The notes beneath the pieces are model-generated. The model had not been told where the DNA came from. It was given only the letters and a program-made list of their open reading frames with translations, and made no database searches. A stretch of 64,000 bases of DNA, taken from assembly GCA_038207625.1 (NCBI GenBank), contig JBBQZO010000033.1, forward strand, positions 1 through 64,000, written 5' to 3'. The translations under genes and the position numbers were made by a program. Positions 44,997-53,669 of the stretch are shown here, in pieces; position 1 is the stretch's first letter; the number at the start of each line of letters is the position of its first letter. This DNA is from JBBQZO01 sp038207625. GTDB lineage: Bacteria > Pseudomonadota > Gammaproteobacteria > Burkholderiales > Burkholderiaceae_D.

Positions 44997-45608
44997 ATGA
45001 AAAATACATTGTTATTCGGGTGCGCCGCAGCCTTGCTGTCAGGCTCAGCGATGGCCGCGCCAGCGCTCATCGGCGACTTTGGCGCAAGTGCAACGACGAT
45101 CCATACCAACGCCTTCGACGAAGGTGCCACCATGCTCATGGCGGGCGGCGTTGTGATCAGCGGCGGCACCAATACGCTGAACCGCTTCGAAGACGCCGAA
45201 CTGGGCTACCTCGACGCGGTCAGTGCGTCGGACCTCGCCACGGCCACTTCGATGCGGGTACAGTTTGCGTCGCCGGTCGCCATGTTTGGCAGTTCATTCA
45301 TGTCCAATCAAGTCGCCGTCACGTTGTCTGTTTTTGCTGCCGACAACACCTTGCTTGATTCGCTGACGGTGGGCGCGGACGGGTTTGCCAGCACAAATGG
45401 CATTCCGAGCGGCTTCATCGGGCTCTCTGAAACGGGCAATGTGATCGATCACGCCATCTTCAGCACCGCGTTGGCTTCCAATGGTCTGTATATCGGCAAC
45501 CTGATCTACCAGGGCGTCAGTGCTGTTCCCGAACCGCAAAGCTATGGCATGCTGCTCGCTGGGCTGGGCATCATGGGCGTGCTCGCGCGCCGCCGCAAGA
45601 CATCCTGA
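44997..45608 (+). CDS. PEP-CTERM sorting domain protein
   Basis: A 203-residue secreted protein with a signal peptide (1-20). Its beta-rich body is low in Cys, and the C-terminal sorting signal AVPEPQSYGMLLAGLGIMGV ends in three Arg/Lys-rich residues. This is the classic exosortase substrate tail. No enzymatic motif is visible. ATG 44997 starts the signal peptide; a TTG at 44991 is also in frame. A good intrinsic terminator follows the gene. Confidence 0.88.
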   Translation: MKNTLLFGCAAALLSGSAMAAPALIGDFGASATTIHTNAFDEGATMLMAGGVVISGGTNTLNRFEDAELGYLDAVSASDLATATSMRVQFASPVAMFGSSFMSNQVAVTLSVFAADNTLLDSLTVGADGFASTNGIPSGFIGLSETGNVIDHAIFSTALASNGLYIGNLIYQGVSAVPEPQSYGMLLAGLGIMGVLARRRKTS

Positions 45609-45653
45609 ACGGCCACACGCCCGCACCGGGGTGTCCATGTTTGCCGTTGCAAC

Positions 45654-45674
45654 AGCCCCGAGAGGGGCTTTTTT
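45654..45674 (+). terminator. Intrinsic terminator after the PEP-CTERM gene
   Basis: Six-bp stem AGCCCC with GGGGCT, tetraloop GAGA, followed by a run of T (45669-45674). Classic Rho-independent form, 46 nt after the stop codon. Confidence 0.9.
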
Positions 45675-45842
45675 AATTTCGGGGTGGCGCGCAGGACGTG
45701 GCTGGCCCGCGCCGCGCAAGGGCCGCTGCGCGGCGTTTCATGCTTCAAGGGGCGGTGTGCGACATCTCATTGCGGCGGCACTGGCGCCACCGAAAAGGCG
45801 GCGCCGCACGCGCTTGTTCACGGCGCGCGGCCGCCGCCTTGC

Positions 45843-47624
45843 TTAGGGCACGACGGTGACGGTCGTACTGGTCATCGTGACGCTGCCATCATGGGCCGGC
45901 AACCAGAAGATCCCCCACGGCGCATTGCAGCTGTAGGTATTGCTGGCCGCATCGTACAGCAGGCTGAAGGTGCTGCTCCACGGCGACTTCGCTTTGTAGG
46001 TCTTGGTCACCAGGCAGTGGTTGCCATTGACCGTGCGAAAGCGCGGCGTCCACTGCACCACGCCTTTCGCCTGAGCCGACGGATCCTGCTGGAAGTCAAG
46101 CCGGGTGCTCATGCTGCCGTTGGCATCCAGGCCCTGACTGACGCCGATGTTCACCGTGTAGCTTCTGGTGTGAATGGGGATATTGCTGACCTTCACGAAG
46201 TCGCCCGCTTTGAACGCGCTCGGCAGCGTCGCTGCCGTGACCAGCTTGTTTCCGGGGCCATCGAAATCGACTCCCAACAGCCTGGTAATGATGTCAGAGA
46301 TCAGCACGAAACTAACCTCCGGATAAGCGGAGCCGCGGTCCAGCGATTGCCGCGCGGCCAGTCGGGTCAGCCATTTCCAGGCGATATCGGGCTTGTTTGC
46401 GTTGTAGAAGGCGGTCGGCAAGTAGGTATGTGATTCAATACCGGGCGAGTCCAGGCCGTGATTCGGATCGTTCGCAGCGCGGATTTGATACATCCGTTCC
46501 GCGTTATCGTCGACGTAGTTCGCCTGCGCCGCCAGTTTGGTAGGGTCGGTGATGATGCCCTTGAAGAGCGGGAAAAGATTCGGTTCCTCGGCGTAGTGGT
46601 CGTAGTAAGACAGCTTGCTGTAATTTTGCGCCGAATAATCGGTGCCTGCCTGCCCGGTCATGGCGACGGCAAAATGGTCGGTGCCACCGACGTTGGCCCA
46701 GTGCGCATTGAAGTTGGCGGACAGGGTGGTGAATTTCGCGGCAAAGTCGGTTGTGTCGGTGCTCGTTTTCATCGCCGGGTATTGGGCGACGTTTCGGTAG
46801 TAGGCAATTTCGGCCGCCGCCATATCACCGCCCAGGACGATATCCATGCTGGCCGGCACCCCGTCATTGCCGACAAATTCATTGTAGGTGGCGTCCTCGC
46901 CGTGATTTCTCCGGGCCATGCGGAAGCCGTCTTTGCTGACATAGCGCCGGTTCTCGGTATTTGAAAACTGGTTATTGAGGCCGTTGAGGTAGTTCTTGAA
47001 GTCGGCGCCCAGATATCGGCTGTCGCCGGTCAGGCGATACAGGTTCGCGATGTTTTCGCCCAGCTCGAAGGGCGCCGGCGATTTGTCATTTTGCTCATAC
47101 TGATTGCCATCCGCACCGATTGCCCAATACGGCGCATTCAGGATATCGGTATGGAACAGCGTGGCGAAATGGTAGGCCATCTGGTAGTTCTGTTCATGCA
47201 TGCCGAGAAAGTACGCGCCGGCAGACTGATGGACGTAGTCGCGCGAATAGTAGGCGCAGCGATTTGGAATCGTCGCCAGGTAGGCCGGCTTCATGGTCGC
47301 CTGATTGCACCGGTAGTCTGTCGCCGACCAGCCGACGTCGACGAAGTGCTGGTAATTGGCATTAGTAAAATCCTGTGTTCGCGCTTCTGCCACCGCCTGA
47401 TTGAAACCGGCCGCGAGTACCGCTCCCACATTGCTCGCGCTGGCGGTCATTTCTGCGCCAAATGCAGCGCCGCCACACAGCACTCCGCTGATCGCCATTG
47501 CGCTTAGCAAGCTGTTGCGGCGAAACACCGGTCGGCTTTTCCGCTTCACGCTGGCCAGCGCTGCGCTATCGTGCTGGCCACTGCCAGCACACATCGTCTT
47601 GATGCTCGTTGAGGGTTTATTCAT
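45843..47624 (-). CDS. Secreted protein of unknown function, possible alpha-helical-barrel glycosidase
   Basis: A 593-residue protein. The N-terminal 57 residues are a long basic region with an RRNSLL segment and a hydrophobic stretch, so export by Tat or Sec is likely. The body has patterns seen in (alpha/alpha)6-barrel carbohydrate enzymes (AYYSRDYVHQSAGAYFLGM, FELGENIANLYRLTGDSRYL, ESHTYLPTAFYNANKPDIAWKWL), many aromatic and acidic residues, and a C-terminal beta domain. The best guess is a glycoside hydrolase or a related sugar-binding protein, but no catalytic pair can be assigned with certainty. It lies between two PEP-CTERM genes, which supports a role at the cell surface or in the exopolysaccharide matrix. 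Confidence 0.6.
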   Translation of the reverse strand: MNKPSTSIKTMCAGSGQHDSAALASVKRKSRPVFRRNSLLSAMAISGVLCGGAAFGAEMTASASNVGAVLAAGFNQAVAEARTQDFTNANYQHFVDVGWSATDYRCNQATMKPAYLATIPNRCAYYSRDYVHQSAGAYFLGMHEQNYQMAYHFATLFHTDILNAPYWAIGADGNQYEQNDKSPAPFELGENIANLYRLTGDSRYLGADFKNYLNGLNNQFSNTENRRYVSKDGFRMARRNHGEDATYNEFVGNDGVPASMDIVLGGDMAAAEIAYYRNVAQYPAMKTSTDTTDFAAKFTTLSANFNAHWANVGGTDHFAVAMTGQAGTDYSAQNYSKLSYYDHYAEEPNLFPLFKGIITDPTKLAAQANYVDDNAERMYQIRAANDPNHGLDSPGIESHTYLPTAFYNANKPDIAWKWLTRLAARQSLDRGSAYPEVSFVLISDIITRLLGVDFDGPGNKLVTAATLPSAFKAGDFVKVSNIPIHTRSYTVNIGVSQGLDANGSMSTRLDFQQDPSAQAKGVVQWTPRFRTVNGNHCLVTKTYKAKSPWSSTFSLLYDAASNTYSCNAPWGIFWLPAHDGSVTMTSTTVTVVP

Positions 47625-47811
47625 TACATCGTCTCCGTTCTTATTTTGGGGAAAATCTCAATCCATGCTGATGAAGTACACCTACGACAGCGGCGGCACT
47701 GTTGCCACGACACTTGACCTGCTCGTCACCTTATTGATCCGCCTTCAACGCGGTGACCTTGACGCACTGCGTCCTTGCACGACGCCGGCCAGAATGGCCG
47801 TTTGCGCCGAA

Positions 47812-47846
47812 CGCGGACCGCAGACCGCAGACCGCGGATCGCAGAC
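47812..47846. repeat. Five 7-bp tandem units (CGCAGAC-like)
   Basis: CGCGGAC, CGCAGAC, CGCAGAC, CGCGGAT, CGCAGAC in direct succession. Confidence 0.85.
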
Positions 47847-47897
47847 CAAACGGGCAGACAACACCGCGCATAGTTGCTGCCAGGTTGACGGTGTCGC

Positions 47898-47933
47898 GTT
47901 GTCCGGAGCCGGACAACGCATTGCGGGCAATGC
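47898..47933. other. Two adjacent perfect hairpins
   Basis: First: GTTGTCCG with CGGACAAC around a 4-nt centre (47898-47917). Second, directly after: GCATTG with CAATGC around 4 nt (47918-47933). No T-run on either strand, so they look like RNA structure or protein sites rather than terminators. Confidence 0.6.
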
Positions 47934-48356
47934 ATGTGCGCGGCGCTATCGCATCGTCATTAATATATCTTAAATATGTTAAGAGGAGTGACTTACTTGC
48001 ATTGTTGACGTCAACAAGGGCGGCACGTCGTCGGCCTGGGCGCATTCCCGAAGCTGCGATGCAGCGCTATTACGCTGCGCACGGTAGGGCATGGCAGCGA
48101 CGAAGGGCAGGGCATATCGTGGCAGAAATCCGTATCAGCAAGTTCTTCGTTGCGCACGCACTGCGCTTGCACAGTCACCGCTGCGGCACGCCATGCGGGC
48201 CGACGCCGACACCAGCAGGCTTGAATTTATTGCACTACATTTAAATATATGTGTAATATATGTAGGGTTGGCAAGGCAGGAAAAACGTATGAAAATTCCG
48301 CATAAAAAGTATGTTTTGGCATGGTTGTCATAAATTAAATCAAAGGGGATAGGACG

Positions 48357-48926
48357 ATGAATAAGTTTGACTTGTTGAAGAAAATCGCAGTGTATGGTGG
48401 CACGACGGCGGTCGCTGTTTTGATGATGGGGCAAGCTCAGGCGTCATCGACATTCAGTTTCAGCTTTGCCGGCACCACGGGCGATAACGTCGCTGTCTCT
48501 GGCAACGGAATCCTGATAGGCGAGAAAAACAGTGACGGGTCGTTCACCGCCATCAGCGGCACCGGCAGCGAAACGTACGGCGGCACTAGCTTCGCTTTGA
48601 CGCTGACGCAGCCTGGCATCTACAACTCCGACAATCTATTGAATTACAACGACGTGGTGATGCTCTCGACCGGAGGAATATCCTTCAACGTCGTCAATTC
48701 CACCAAGCTAGGCGACACGCTCAACCTGTGGGGCGATTTTGGCTCCTCCACCGACTATACGTTTGAGCAGTTCGATTATCCGGATACCTCAACTCATTAC
48801 AGCAAAGCCGAGATCAGTTTCGACGCCTTTGAAGTGAGCGCCGTGCCGGAGCCTGAAAGCTACGCGATGCTGCTGGCCGGTCTGGGCCTGGTAGGATGCC
48901 TGTCGCGCCGGCGCAAGGTGCACTGA
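48357..48926 (+). CDS. PEP-CTERM sorting domain protein
   Basis: A 189-residue secreted protein with a signal peptide (1-29, ending Gln-Ala-Ser), a Ser/Thr/Gly-rich beta body and a C-terminal sorting signal AVPEPESYAMLLAGLGLVGC followed by basic residues. The Cys near the membrane segment is unusual but not unique. The ribosome site AAAGGGGA precedes ATG 48357. Base composition of the gene and its upstream region is visibly AT-richer than its surroundings, which is common for these proteins. No partner gene is adjacent. Confidence 0.88.
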   Translation: MNKFDLLKKIAVYGGTTAVAVLMMGQAQASSTFSFSFAGTTGDNVAVSGNGILIGEKNSDGSFTAISGTGSETYGGTSFALTLTQPGIYNSDNLLNYNDVVMLSTGGISFNVVNSTKLGDTLNLWGDFGSSTDYTFEQFDYPDTSTHYSKAEISFDAFEVSAVPEPESYAMLLAGLGLVGCLSRRRKVH

Positions 48927-49307
48927 ACAGGCCACAGTGCATTATTTGCAGTTTCAGCGAGGATAGCCCCCGCGCGCGACGCGCACGCACGGTGTCGTGT
49001 CAATCGCGCTGCGCGCGGCGGGCAGTATCGTCAAGCGCATGTCTTATCGCATCGGCGCATCGCTTGCTCGCCAGCGCACTGCCATTGAACGGCGCATCAT
49101 CGATCCCACCATTTTTCACCGCTGGCACCGCTCGGTGTCGGCCGATCGTTGCGTGCGGGTTGACCGCGCGTTGACGGCGCAAAATGCGCTGCCGGAAAAC
49201 TGCTTGATATTTGGATAGTTCAGGCTTAAAGTAATGTCTCCAGTCAGGCAGGCTAGGTCGCGTCGGACCTGCACGCTGACACCATCGATCGATAGGCCGG
49301 AGAAAAC
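48927..49307. other. 381-nt intergenic region
   Basis: Nothing firm. A 73-codon GTG-started frame (48997-49218) has no ribosome site or recognisable similarity. A GGACC near 49265 does not have the spacing or -10 box of the shared promoter. Confidence 0.4.
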
Positions 49308-50936
49308 ATGAGCCCGACTGCATATACGGACACGACCGCGCACGACAAGTTGCCGCCGCGCGCGCTGTGGCCGGAGTTGCTGTTCGATCTGGACGTGCTG
49401 CACTACCCCGAGCGCATCAACTGCGTCGTCGAATTGCTCGACAAGATGGTCGGCGGTGGTCACGCCGACGCGCCCGCGATCTACGGCGCGCACGGTTGCT
49501 GGACTTACGCGATGCTGCAACAGCAGGTCAACCGCATCGCCCACGTGCTGCGCGATGACCTGCACCTGGTGAGCGGCAATCGGGTGCTGCTGCGCGGTGC
49601 CAACAATGCGATGATGGCCGCCTGCGTGCTGGCCGTGTGGAAGGCCGGCTATATCGCCGTGCCGACGATGCCGCTGCTGCGCGCCAAGGAGCTTGCCACC
49701 ATCATCGAACTGGCCGATGTCAACGCGGTACTGTGTGCCGGCGACCTGAAGGACGAGCTGGAACTGGCCTGCGTCCAGGCCGCTCGCCCGCCCGCCGTGC
49801 TGTACTTTAACGATAGCGCGCCCGACGCGCTGGAGCAGCGCATGGCGGCCAAGCCCGCCAGCTTTGCGGCGCTCGATACGTCGGCCGAGGACGTATGCAT
49901 CCTCAGCTTTACCTCGGGCACGACAGGCAAGCCGAAAGGCACGATGCACTTTCACCGCGACGTGATGGCCATCTGCGACTGTTTTCCCCGCTCGATTCTG
50001 GACGTACAGACCAGCGACATTTTCATCGGCACGCCGCCGCTCGCGTTCACCTTCGGCCTGGGCGGCCTGCTGCTGTTTCCGCTGCGTTTCGGCGCGTCCA
50101 CGGTGCTGCTCGAAAAGCTCACGCCGGACGCTTTGCTGGCAGCGATTGCGCGCTACCGCGCCACGATCGTGTTTACTGCGCCCACCTTCTACCGCCAGAT
50201 GGCGCCGCTGGTCGCGCAGCATGATGTGGCTAGTTTGCGGCACAGCGTGTCGGCCGGCGAAGCGCTGCCGCTGGCGACCCGCAGCGCCTGGCAACAGGCC
50301 AGCGCTCTGGCCATGATCGACGGCATCGGCGCGACCGAGATGCTGCACATCTTCATTTCGGCGGCGGGCGACGCGATCCGTCCCGGCGCCACCGGCAAGC
50401 CCATCCCCGGCTACCAGGCCTGCATCCTCGACGACGAGGGGCATCCCGTGGCCGCCGGCGTGGCCGGGCGGCTGGCCGTAAAAGGCCCGACCGGCTGCCG
50501 CTATCTGGACGATCCGCGTCAGAAAGACTACGTCTGCAATGGCTGGAACCTGACCGGCGACGCTTATCGGATGGATCAGGACGGCTATTTCTGGTACCTT
50601 TCCCGTACCGACGACATGATCATCACAGCCGGCTACAACATCGCCGGTCCCGAGGTCGAGGAAGTGCTGCTGCAACACCCGGCCGTGGCCGAATGCGCCG
50701 TCGTGGCCAGCCCGGACGCCGAGCGCGGCCAGGTGGTGATGGCCTACGTGGTGCTCAAGGCTGGTGCGCAGGCAGGGCCGGACATGGCCAAGCAGTTGCA
50801 GGATTTCGTCAAGAATATCGTCGCGCCGTACAAATACCCGCGCCGGATCGAATTTCGTAGCAGCTTGCCGCGCACCGAAACGGGCAAGTTGCAACGCTTC
50901 AAGCTGCGCCAGGAAGCGCAAGCCGGGTTGACCTAG
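49308..50936 (+). CDS. Benzoate-CoA ligase family protein (2-aminobenzoate-CoA ligase-like)
   Basis: A 542-residue adenylate-forming ligase. The ATP motif SFTSGTTGKPKGTMHFH is at about residues 198-214, PLAFTFGLGGLLLFPLRFGA is typical of benzoate-type ligases, GDAYRMDQDGYFWYLSRTDDM is followed by TAGYNIAGPEVEEVL, and the catalytic Lys is in RTETGKLQRFKL. It should activate an aromatic acid, probably anthranilate, to its CoA ester. The following genes, an ABC amino-acid-type binding protein and an arylformamidase-like hydrolase, fit a kynurenine/anthranilate theme. The ribosome site GGAGA precedes ATG 49308. The precise substrate is inference. Confidence 0.82.
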   Translation: MSPTAYTDTTAHDKLPPRALWPELLFDLDVLHYPERINCVVELLDKMVGGGHADAPAIYGAHGCWTYAMLQQQVNRIAHVLRDDLHLVSGNRVLLRGANNAMMAACVLAVWKAGYIAVPTMPLLRAKELATIIELADVNAVLCAGDLKDELELACVQAARPPAVLYFNDSAPDALEQRMAAKPASFAALDTSAEDVCILSFTSGTTGKPKGTMHFHRDVMAICDCFPRSILDVQTSDIFIGTPPLAFTFGLGGLLLFPLRFGASTVLLEKLTPDALLAAIARYRATIVFTAPTFYRQMAPLVAQHDVASLRHSVSAGEALPLATRSAWQQASALAMIDGIGATEMLHIFISAAGDAIRPGATGKPIPGYQACILDDEGHPVAAGVAGRLAVKGPTGCRYLDDPRQKDYVCNGWNLTGDAYRMDQDGYFWYLSRTDDMIITAGYNIAGPEVEEVLLQHPAVAECAVVASPDAERGQVVMAYVVLKAGAQAGPDMAKQLQDFVKNIVAPYKYPRRIEFRSSLPRTETGKLQRFKLRQEAQAGLT

Positions 50937-51070
50937 CGTGCAGATAGCAGCGGGCAGGGCGGGTGCGCCGGTCGCGTGCCCGATGTTGCGCGGACCCGCT
51001 CGCGGCATCGGCAAGCGCCGACGCGGCGGCAACGCCAGCACAGTTTGATTGTCTATTTTTGGAGTCGACT

Positions 51071-52240
51071 TTGAAACCACACCGTCTTTGCGTCTGTATG
51101 CTTGGTATTTTTGCATCGTGCGCGGCGCAGGCCGCCGACACCGTCAAGGTCGGCATGCTGACCACGCTGTCGGGCGCCGGCGCCGGGCTCGGGGTGGATA
51201 TCCGCGACGGCTTCACGCTTGCGCTGAAACACCTCGACAGCAAGTTCGGCACGCTGCCCGTCGAAGTGGTCAGCGGCGACGACCAGCAGAACCCGGACGT
51301 GGCCAAGCAGCTTAGCGAGCGCATGCTCAAAAAAGACAAGGTCGATTTCATGACCGGCATCGTGTTTTCCAACGTGATGCTGGCAGTCGGCCCCAGCGTG
51401 TTCGCCGCCAAGACCTACTACGTCAGCGCCAACGCCGGGCCGTCGCAATACGCGGGTGAAGGCTGCAATCCCTATTTTTTCAACGTCGCCTGGCAGAACG
51501 ACAATCTGCACGAAGCGGTCGGCAAGCAGGTGTTCGACAAGGGCTTCAAGAACGTGCTGCTGGTGGCGCCCAACTACCCGGCCGGCAAGGACGCGCTGGC
51601 GGGCTTCAAGCGCTACTACAAGGGCAAGGTCGCCGAGGAGATCTACACCAAGCTGGGCCAACTGGACTACGGCGTCGAACTGGCGCAGATCCGCGCGGCC
51701 AAACCGGACGCGGTGTATATCTTCCTGCCCGGCGGCATGGGCATCAACTTCATCAAGCAGTTCGTCGACGCCGGCCTGTCGCATTCGGCGCAGCTGTTCG
51801 GACCGGGCTTTTCGGCCGACGAGGACATCATCAAGGCGGTCGGCGCGCCGATGCTGGGCATGTTCAACGCCTCGCAGTGGGGTCACGACATGGACAACGC
51901 GCAGAACCAGCGCTTCGTGGCCGACTTCAGCAAACAGTACGGCCGCCTGCCGTCGCTGTACGCCTCGCAAGGCTACGACGCGGCGATGCTGATGGATTCG
52001 GCCGTGCGCGCCGTGAAGGGCAAGCTCGGCGACAAGGATGCGCTGGGCAAGGCGCTAAAGGCAGCCAACTTCAAGTCCGTGCGCGGCGAGTTCAGGTTCA
52101 ACAACAACCACTACCCGATTCAGAACTATTATTTGCGCGTGATCGGCAAGGACAGCCTGGGACGCATCACCAATCGCACCATGGGCGCCATCTTCACCAA
52201 TCACAGCGACGCCTACGCGGCAGCCTGCAAGATGCAATAG
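51071..52240 (+). CDS. ABC transporter periplasmic binding protein (branched-chain amino acid type)
   Basis: A 389-residue periplasmic protein with a signal peptide (about 1-21) and a type I binding fold of the LivJ/Peripla_BP_6 kind (VKVGMLTTLSGAGAGLG, SGDDQQNPDVAKQL, GFKNVLLVAPNYPAGKDALAGF, PDAVYIFLPGG). It should capture an amino acid or aromatic acid for an ABC importer whose permease and ATPase genes are not in this window. TTG 51071 is chosen as start: GGAG lies 7-10 nt upstream and the signal peptide is then complete; ATG 51098 would cut into it. It lies between the aminobenzoate ligase and the formamidase-like gene, all on one strand. Confidence 0.85.
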   Translation: MKPHRLCVCMLGIFASCAAQAADTVKVGMLTTLSGAGAGLGVDIRDGFTLALKHLDSKFGTLPVEVVSGDDQQNPDVAKQLSERMLKKDKVDFMTGIVFSNVMLAVGPSVFAAKTYYVSANAGPSQYAGEGCNPYFFNVAWQNDNLHEAVGKQVFDKGFKNVLLVAPNYPAGKDALAGFKRYYKGKVAEEIYTKLGQLDYGVELAQIRAAKPDAVYIFLPGGMGINFIKQFVDAGLSHSAQLFGPGFSADEDIIKAVGAPMLGMFNASQWGHDMDNAQNQRFVADFSKQYGRLPSLYASQGYDAAMLMDSAVRAVKGKLGDKDALGKALKAANFKSVRGEFRFNNNHYPIQNYYLRVIGKDSLGRITNRTMGAIFTNHSDAYAAACKMQ

Positions 52241-52258
52241 ACGCGACCAGGACAGCTG

Positions 52259-52291
52259 ACGGCCAGCCGGGCTTGCGCCGGGTCTGGCCGT
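52259..52291 (+). terminator. Hairpin between binding protein and hydrolase genes
   Basis: Perfect 8-bp stem (ACGGCCAG with CTGGCCGT) with an inner CCGG stem, followed by only TTT. A T-run (52314-52319) appears further on after GGCGCC. It may give partial termination before the hydrolase gene. Confidence 0.5.
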
Positions 52292-52349
52292 TTGCACTTG
52301 CGCGGTCGGCGCCTTTTTTAACACCCAACACAACGCTAGCGGAGACACC

Positions 52350-53210
52350 GTGATACCAGCCTACACCCCAGAACAGATGTCCGACTTGTACAACAACGGC
52401 AAGCGCGTGCCCGACTTTGACGACTACGTCGCGCGCTGGCACGCGCGCAGCGCTGCCGCTGTGGCCGGGCTGCGCCTGCAAGCCAACCTGGCCTACGGCA
52501 GCGCGCCGCGCCAGCGCATCGACCTGTTCCAGCCGGAGGGCGAGGGCGCCGTGCCGCTGCTGGTGTTCGTGCACGGCGGCTACTGGCAATTTCTGGGCAA
52601 GGAAGACTGGAGCTGCGTGGCCGCGCCGTTTGTCGCGCGCGGCATCGCGGTGGCCATCGTCGGCTATACGCTCTGCCCGGAGACGACGGTGGCCGGCATC
52701 GTCGACGAAGTGCGCCAGGCCTGCGCTTTTCTGTACCTGAACGCCGACGCCTACCAGATCGACCGCAGCCGCATCGCCATCAGCGGTCACTCCGCCGGCG
52801 GCCACTTGACGGCGATGATGTTGGCCACCGACTGGCCGGCGCTGGACGCGCGCCTGCCGACCAATTTTTTCAACGCCGGTTTTGCCATCAGCGGCCTGTT
52901 CGACCTGGAGCCGTTGACCATCACCCACCTCAACGAGGCCTTGCGCATGAGCGGGCCGGAAGCGCTGGCCAGCAGCCCACTGTATATGGCCAAACTGTGC
53001 GCGGCCACGCCGTTGATCGCCGCAGTCGGCGCGATCGAGTCGGCCGAGTTCCTGCGCCAGAGCGCCAGCGTGGCGCAAGCGTGGCCGGGCACGCGCTATC
53101 TTGAAATCGATGGCTGCAACCACTTCAGCGTGATCGACGCCTTTTACGATCCGCAATCGGCGCTGTTTGCCGACGCGTGCGCGCTGATCGAGGCCCGGCT
53201 GCCCGCCTGA
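52350..53210 (+). CDS. Alpha/beta hydrolase, arylformamidase (kynurenine formamidase)-like
   Basis: A 286-residue hydrolase with the family-typical oxyanion motif VHGGYWQ (about residues 73-79), the nucleophile elbow GHSAGGHL (Ser near 148), and a late His in GCNHFSVID. HGGYW is characteristic of animal-type kynurenine formamidases, which turn N-formylkynurenine into kynurenine. With an aminobenzoate-CoA ligase and a binding protein upstream, a tryptophan/kynurenine or aryl-amide route is likely, though not proven. The start is GTG 52350, preceded by GCGGAGA; no in-frame ATG lies close by. Confidence 0.78.
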   Translation: MIPAYTPEQMSDLYNNGKRVPDFDDYVARWHARSAAAVAGLRLQANLAYGSAPRQRIDLFQPEGEGAVPLLVFVHGGYWQFLGKEDWSCVAAPFVARGIAVAIVGYTLCPETTVAGIVDEVRQACAFLYLNADAYQIDRSRIAISGHSAGGHLTAMMLATDWPALDARLPTNFFNAGFAISGLFDLEPLTITHLNEALRMSGPEALASSPLYMAKLCAATPLIAAVGAIESAEFLRQSASVAQAWPGTRYLEIDGCNHFSVIDAFYDPQSALFADACALIEARLPA

Positions 53211-53307
53211 CACGTGCACTCCCATCAAGCTAGTACCGGCGTCGGCAAAAGAAAGGGGGGCTATGTTCCCAATTGTTTTGCCAATTGTTTTAGGACTGGA
53301 ACAATCG

Positions 53308-53601
53308 TCAGGCCACCGTCATTTCGAGCTTGCTCACACCGCTCAAGTTGACGTGCTGACGCGCTAGCCAATGTTCATGATTGTTCTGCATGGCAAGCCA
53401 GCTTTCAGGTGAACGACCGATTGCCTTTGAGAGGCGAAGTGCCATTTCCGGAGTGACGCGGCTAGTGCCTTTAAGTAGTCGGCTTAGAGTGGAGGCCGCC
53501 ACATCAAGCTTTTCGGCTGGTTCTCGACCACTGATGCCGTTTGGCTCAAGGTAGACTTCGCTAATGAACTCGCCGGGGTGGGGAGGATTGTGCATTGCCA
53601 T
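53308..53601 (-). CDS. higA: HigA family antitoxin, orphan
   Basis: A 97-residue helix-turn-helix antitoxin of the HigA/VapI family, beginning HNPPHPGEFI and containing LDVAASTLSRLLKGTSRVTPEMALRLSKAIGRSPE split across its recognition helices. Such proteins bind and neutralise HigB RNases and repress their own operon. The ATG at 53601 overlaps a TAA stop (TAATG) that ends a short HigB-like tail, the normal higB-higA junction, but no full toxin precedes it. An orphan antitoxin may persist as a regulator or protect against related toxins. Confidence 0.85.
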   Translation of the reverse strand: MAMHNPPHPGEFISEVYLEPNGISGREPAEKLDVAASTLSRLLKGTSRVTPEMALRLSKAIGRSPESWLAMQNNHEHWLARQHVNLSGVSKLEMTVA

Positions 53602-53669
53602 TAGTGATAGTCCTCATAGTCCAGGATGTACGCGTTCCCTGACCGGCATGGCAGATCAAGATGACGACT
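53601..53669 (-). pseudogene. higB: Remnant of higB toxin C-terminus
   Basis: Directly before higA on the minus strand, a frame reads CRSGNAYILDYEDYH and then TAA. The final DYxDYH sequence is the characteristic C-terminus of HigB/RelE toxins. Only about 20 codons remain; upstream the sequence becomes the end of the amidohydrolase gene, so the toxin was deleted or replaced. Confidence 0.6.

Larger units (their letters stand above)
47625..48356. other. 732-nt intergenic region with repeats, hairpins and AT-rich boxes
   Basis: Contains a 7-bp tandem repeat (47812-47846), two adjacent hairpins (47898-47933) and AT-rich boxes near 47958-47984 and 48235-48266. A 14-codon frame (48290-48333, MKIPHKKYVLAWLS) lies just before the PEP-CTERM gene and could be a leader, but support is thin. 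Confidence 0.5.

Noticed and set aside
48091..48333. 80-codon gene before the third PEP-CTERM protein
   Set aside because: No ribosome site, and it crosses the AT-rich promoter-like region; only the last 14 codons could be a leader peptide.
49263..49292. Eighth copy of the shared promoter before the aminobenzoate ligase
   Set aside because: GGACC is present, but the second element reads GAT, and the 18-nt spacer would run past the ligase start codon with no -10 box.
50992..51040. Further copy of the shared promoter before the binding-protein gene
   Set aside because: GGACC is followed by no GAC at the right distance and no TANNAT box after 18 nt.
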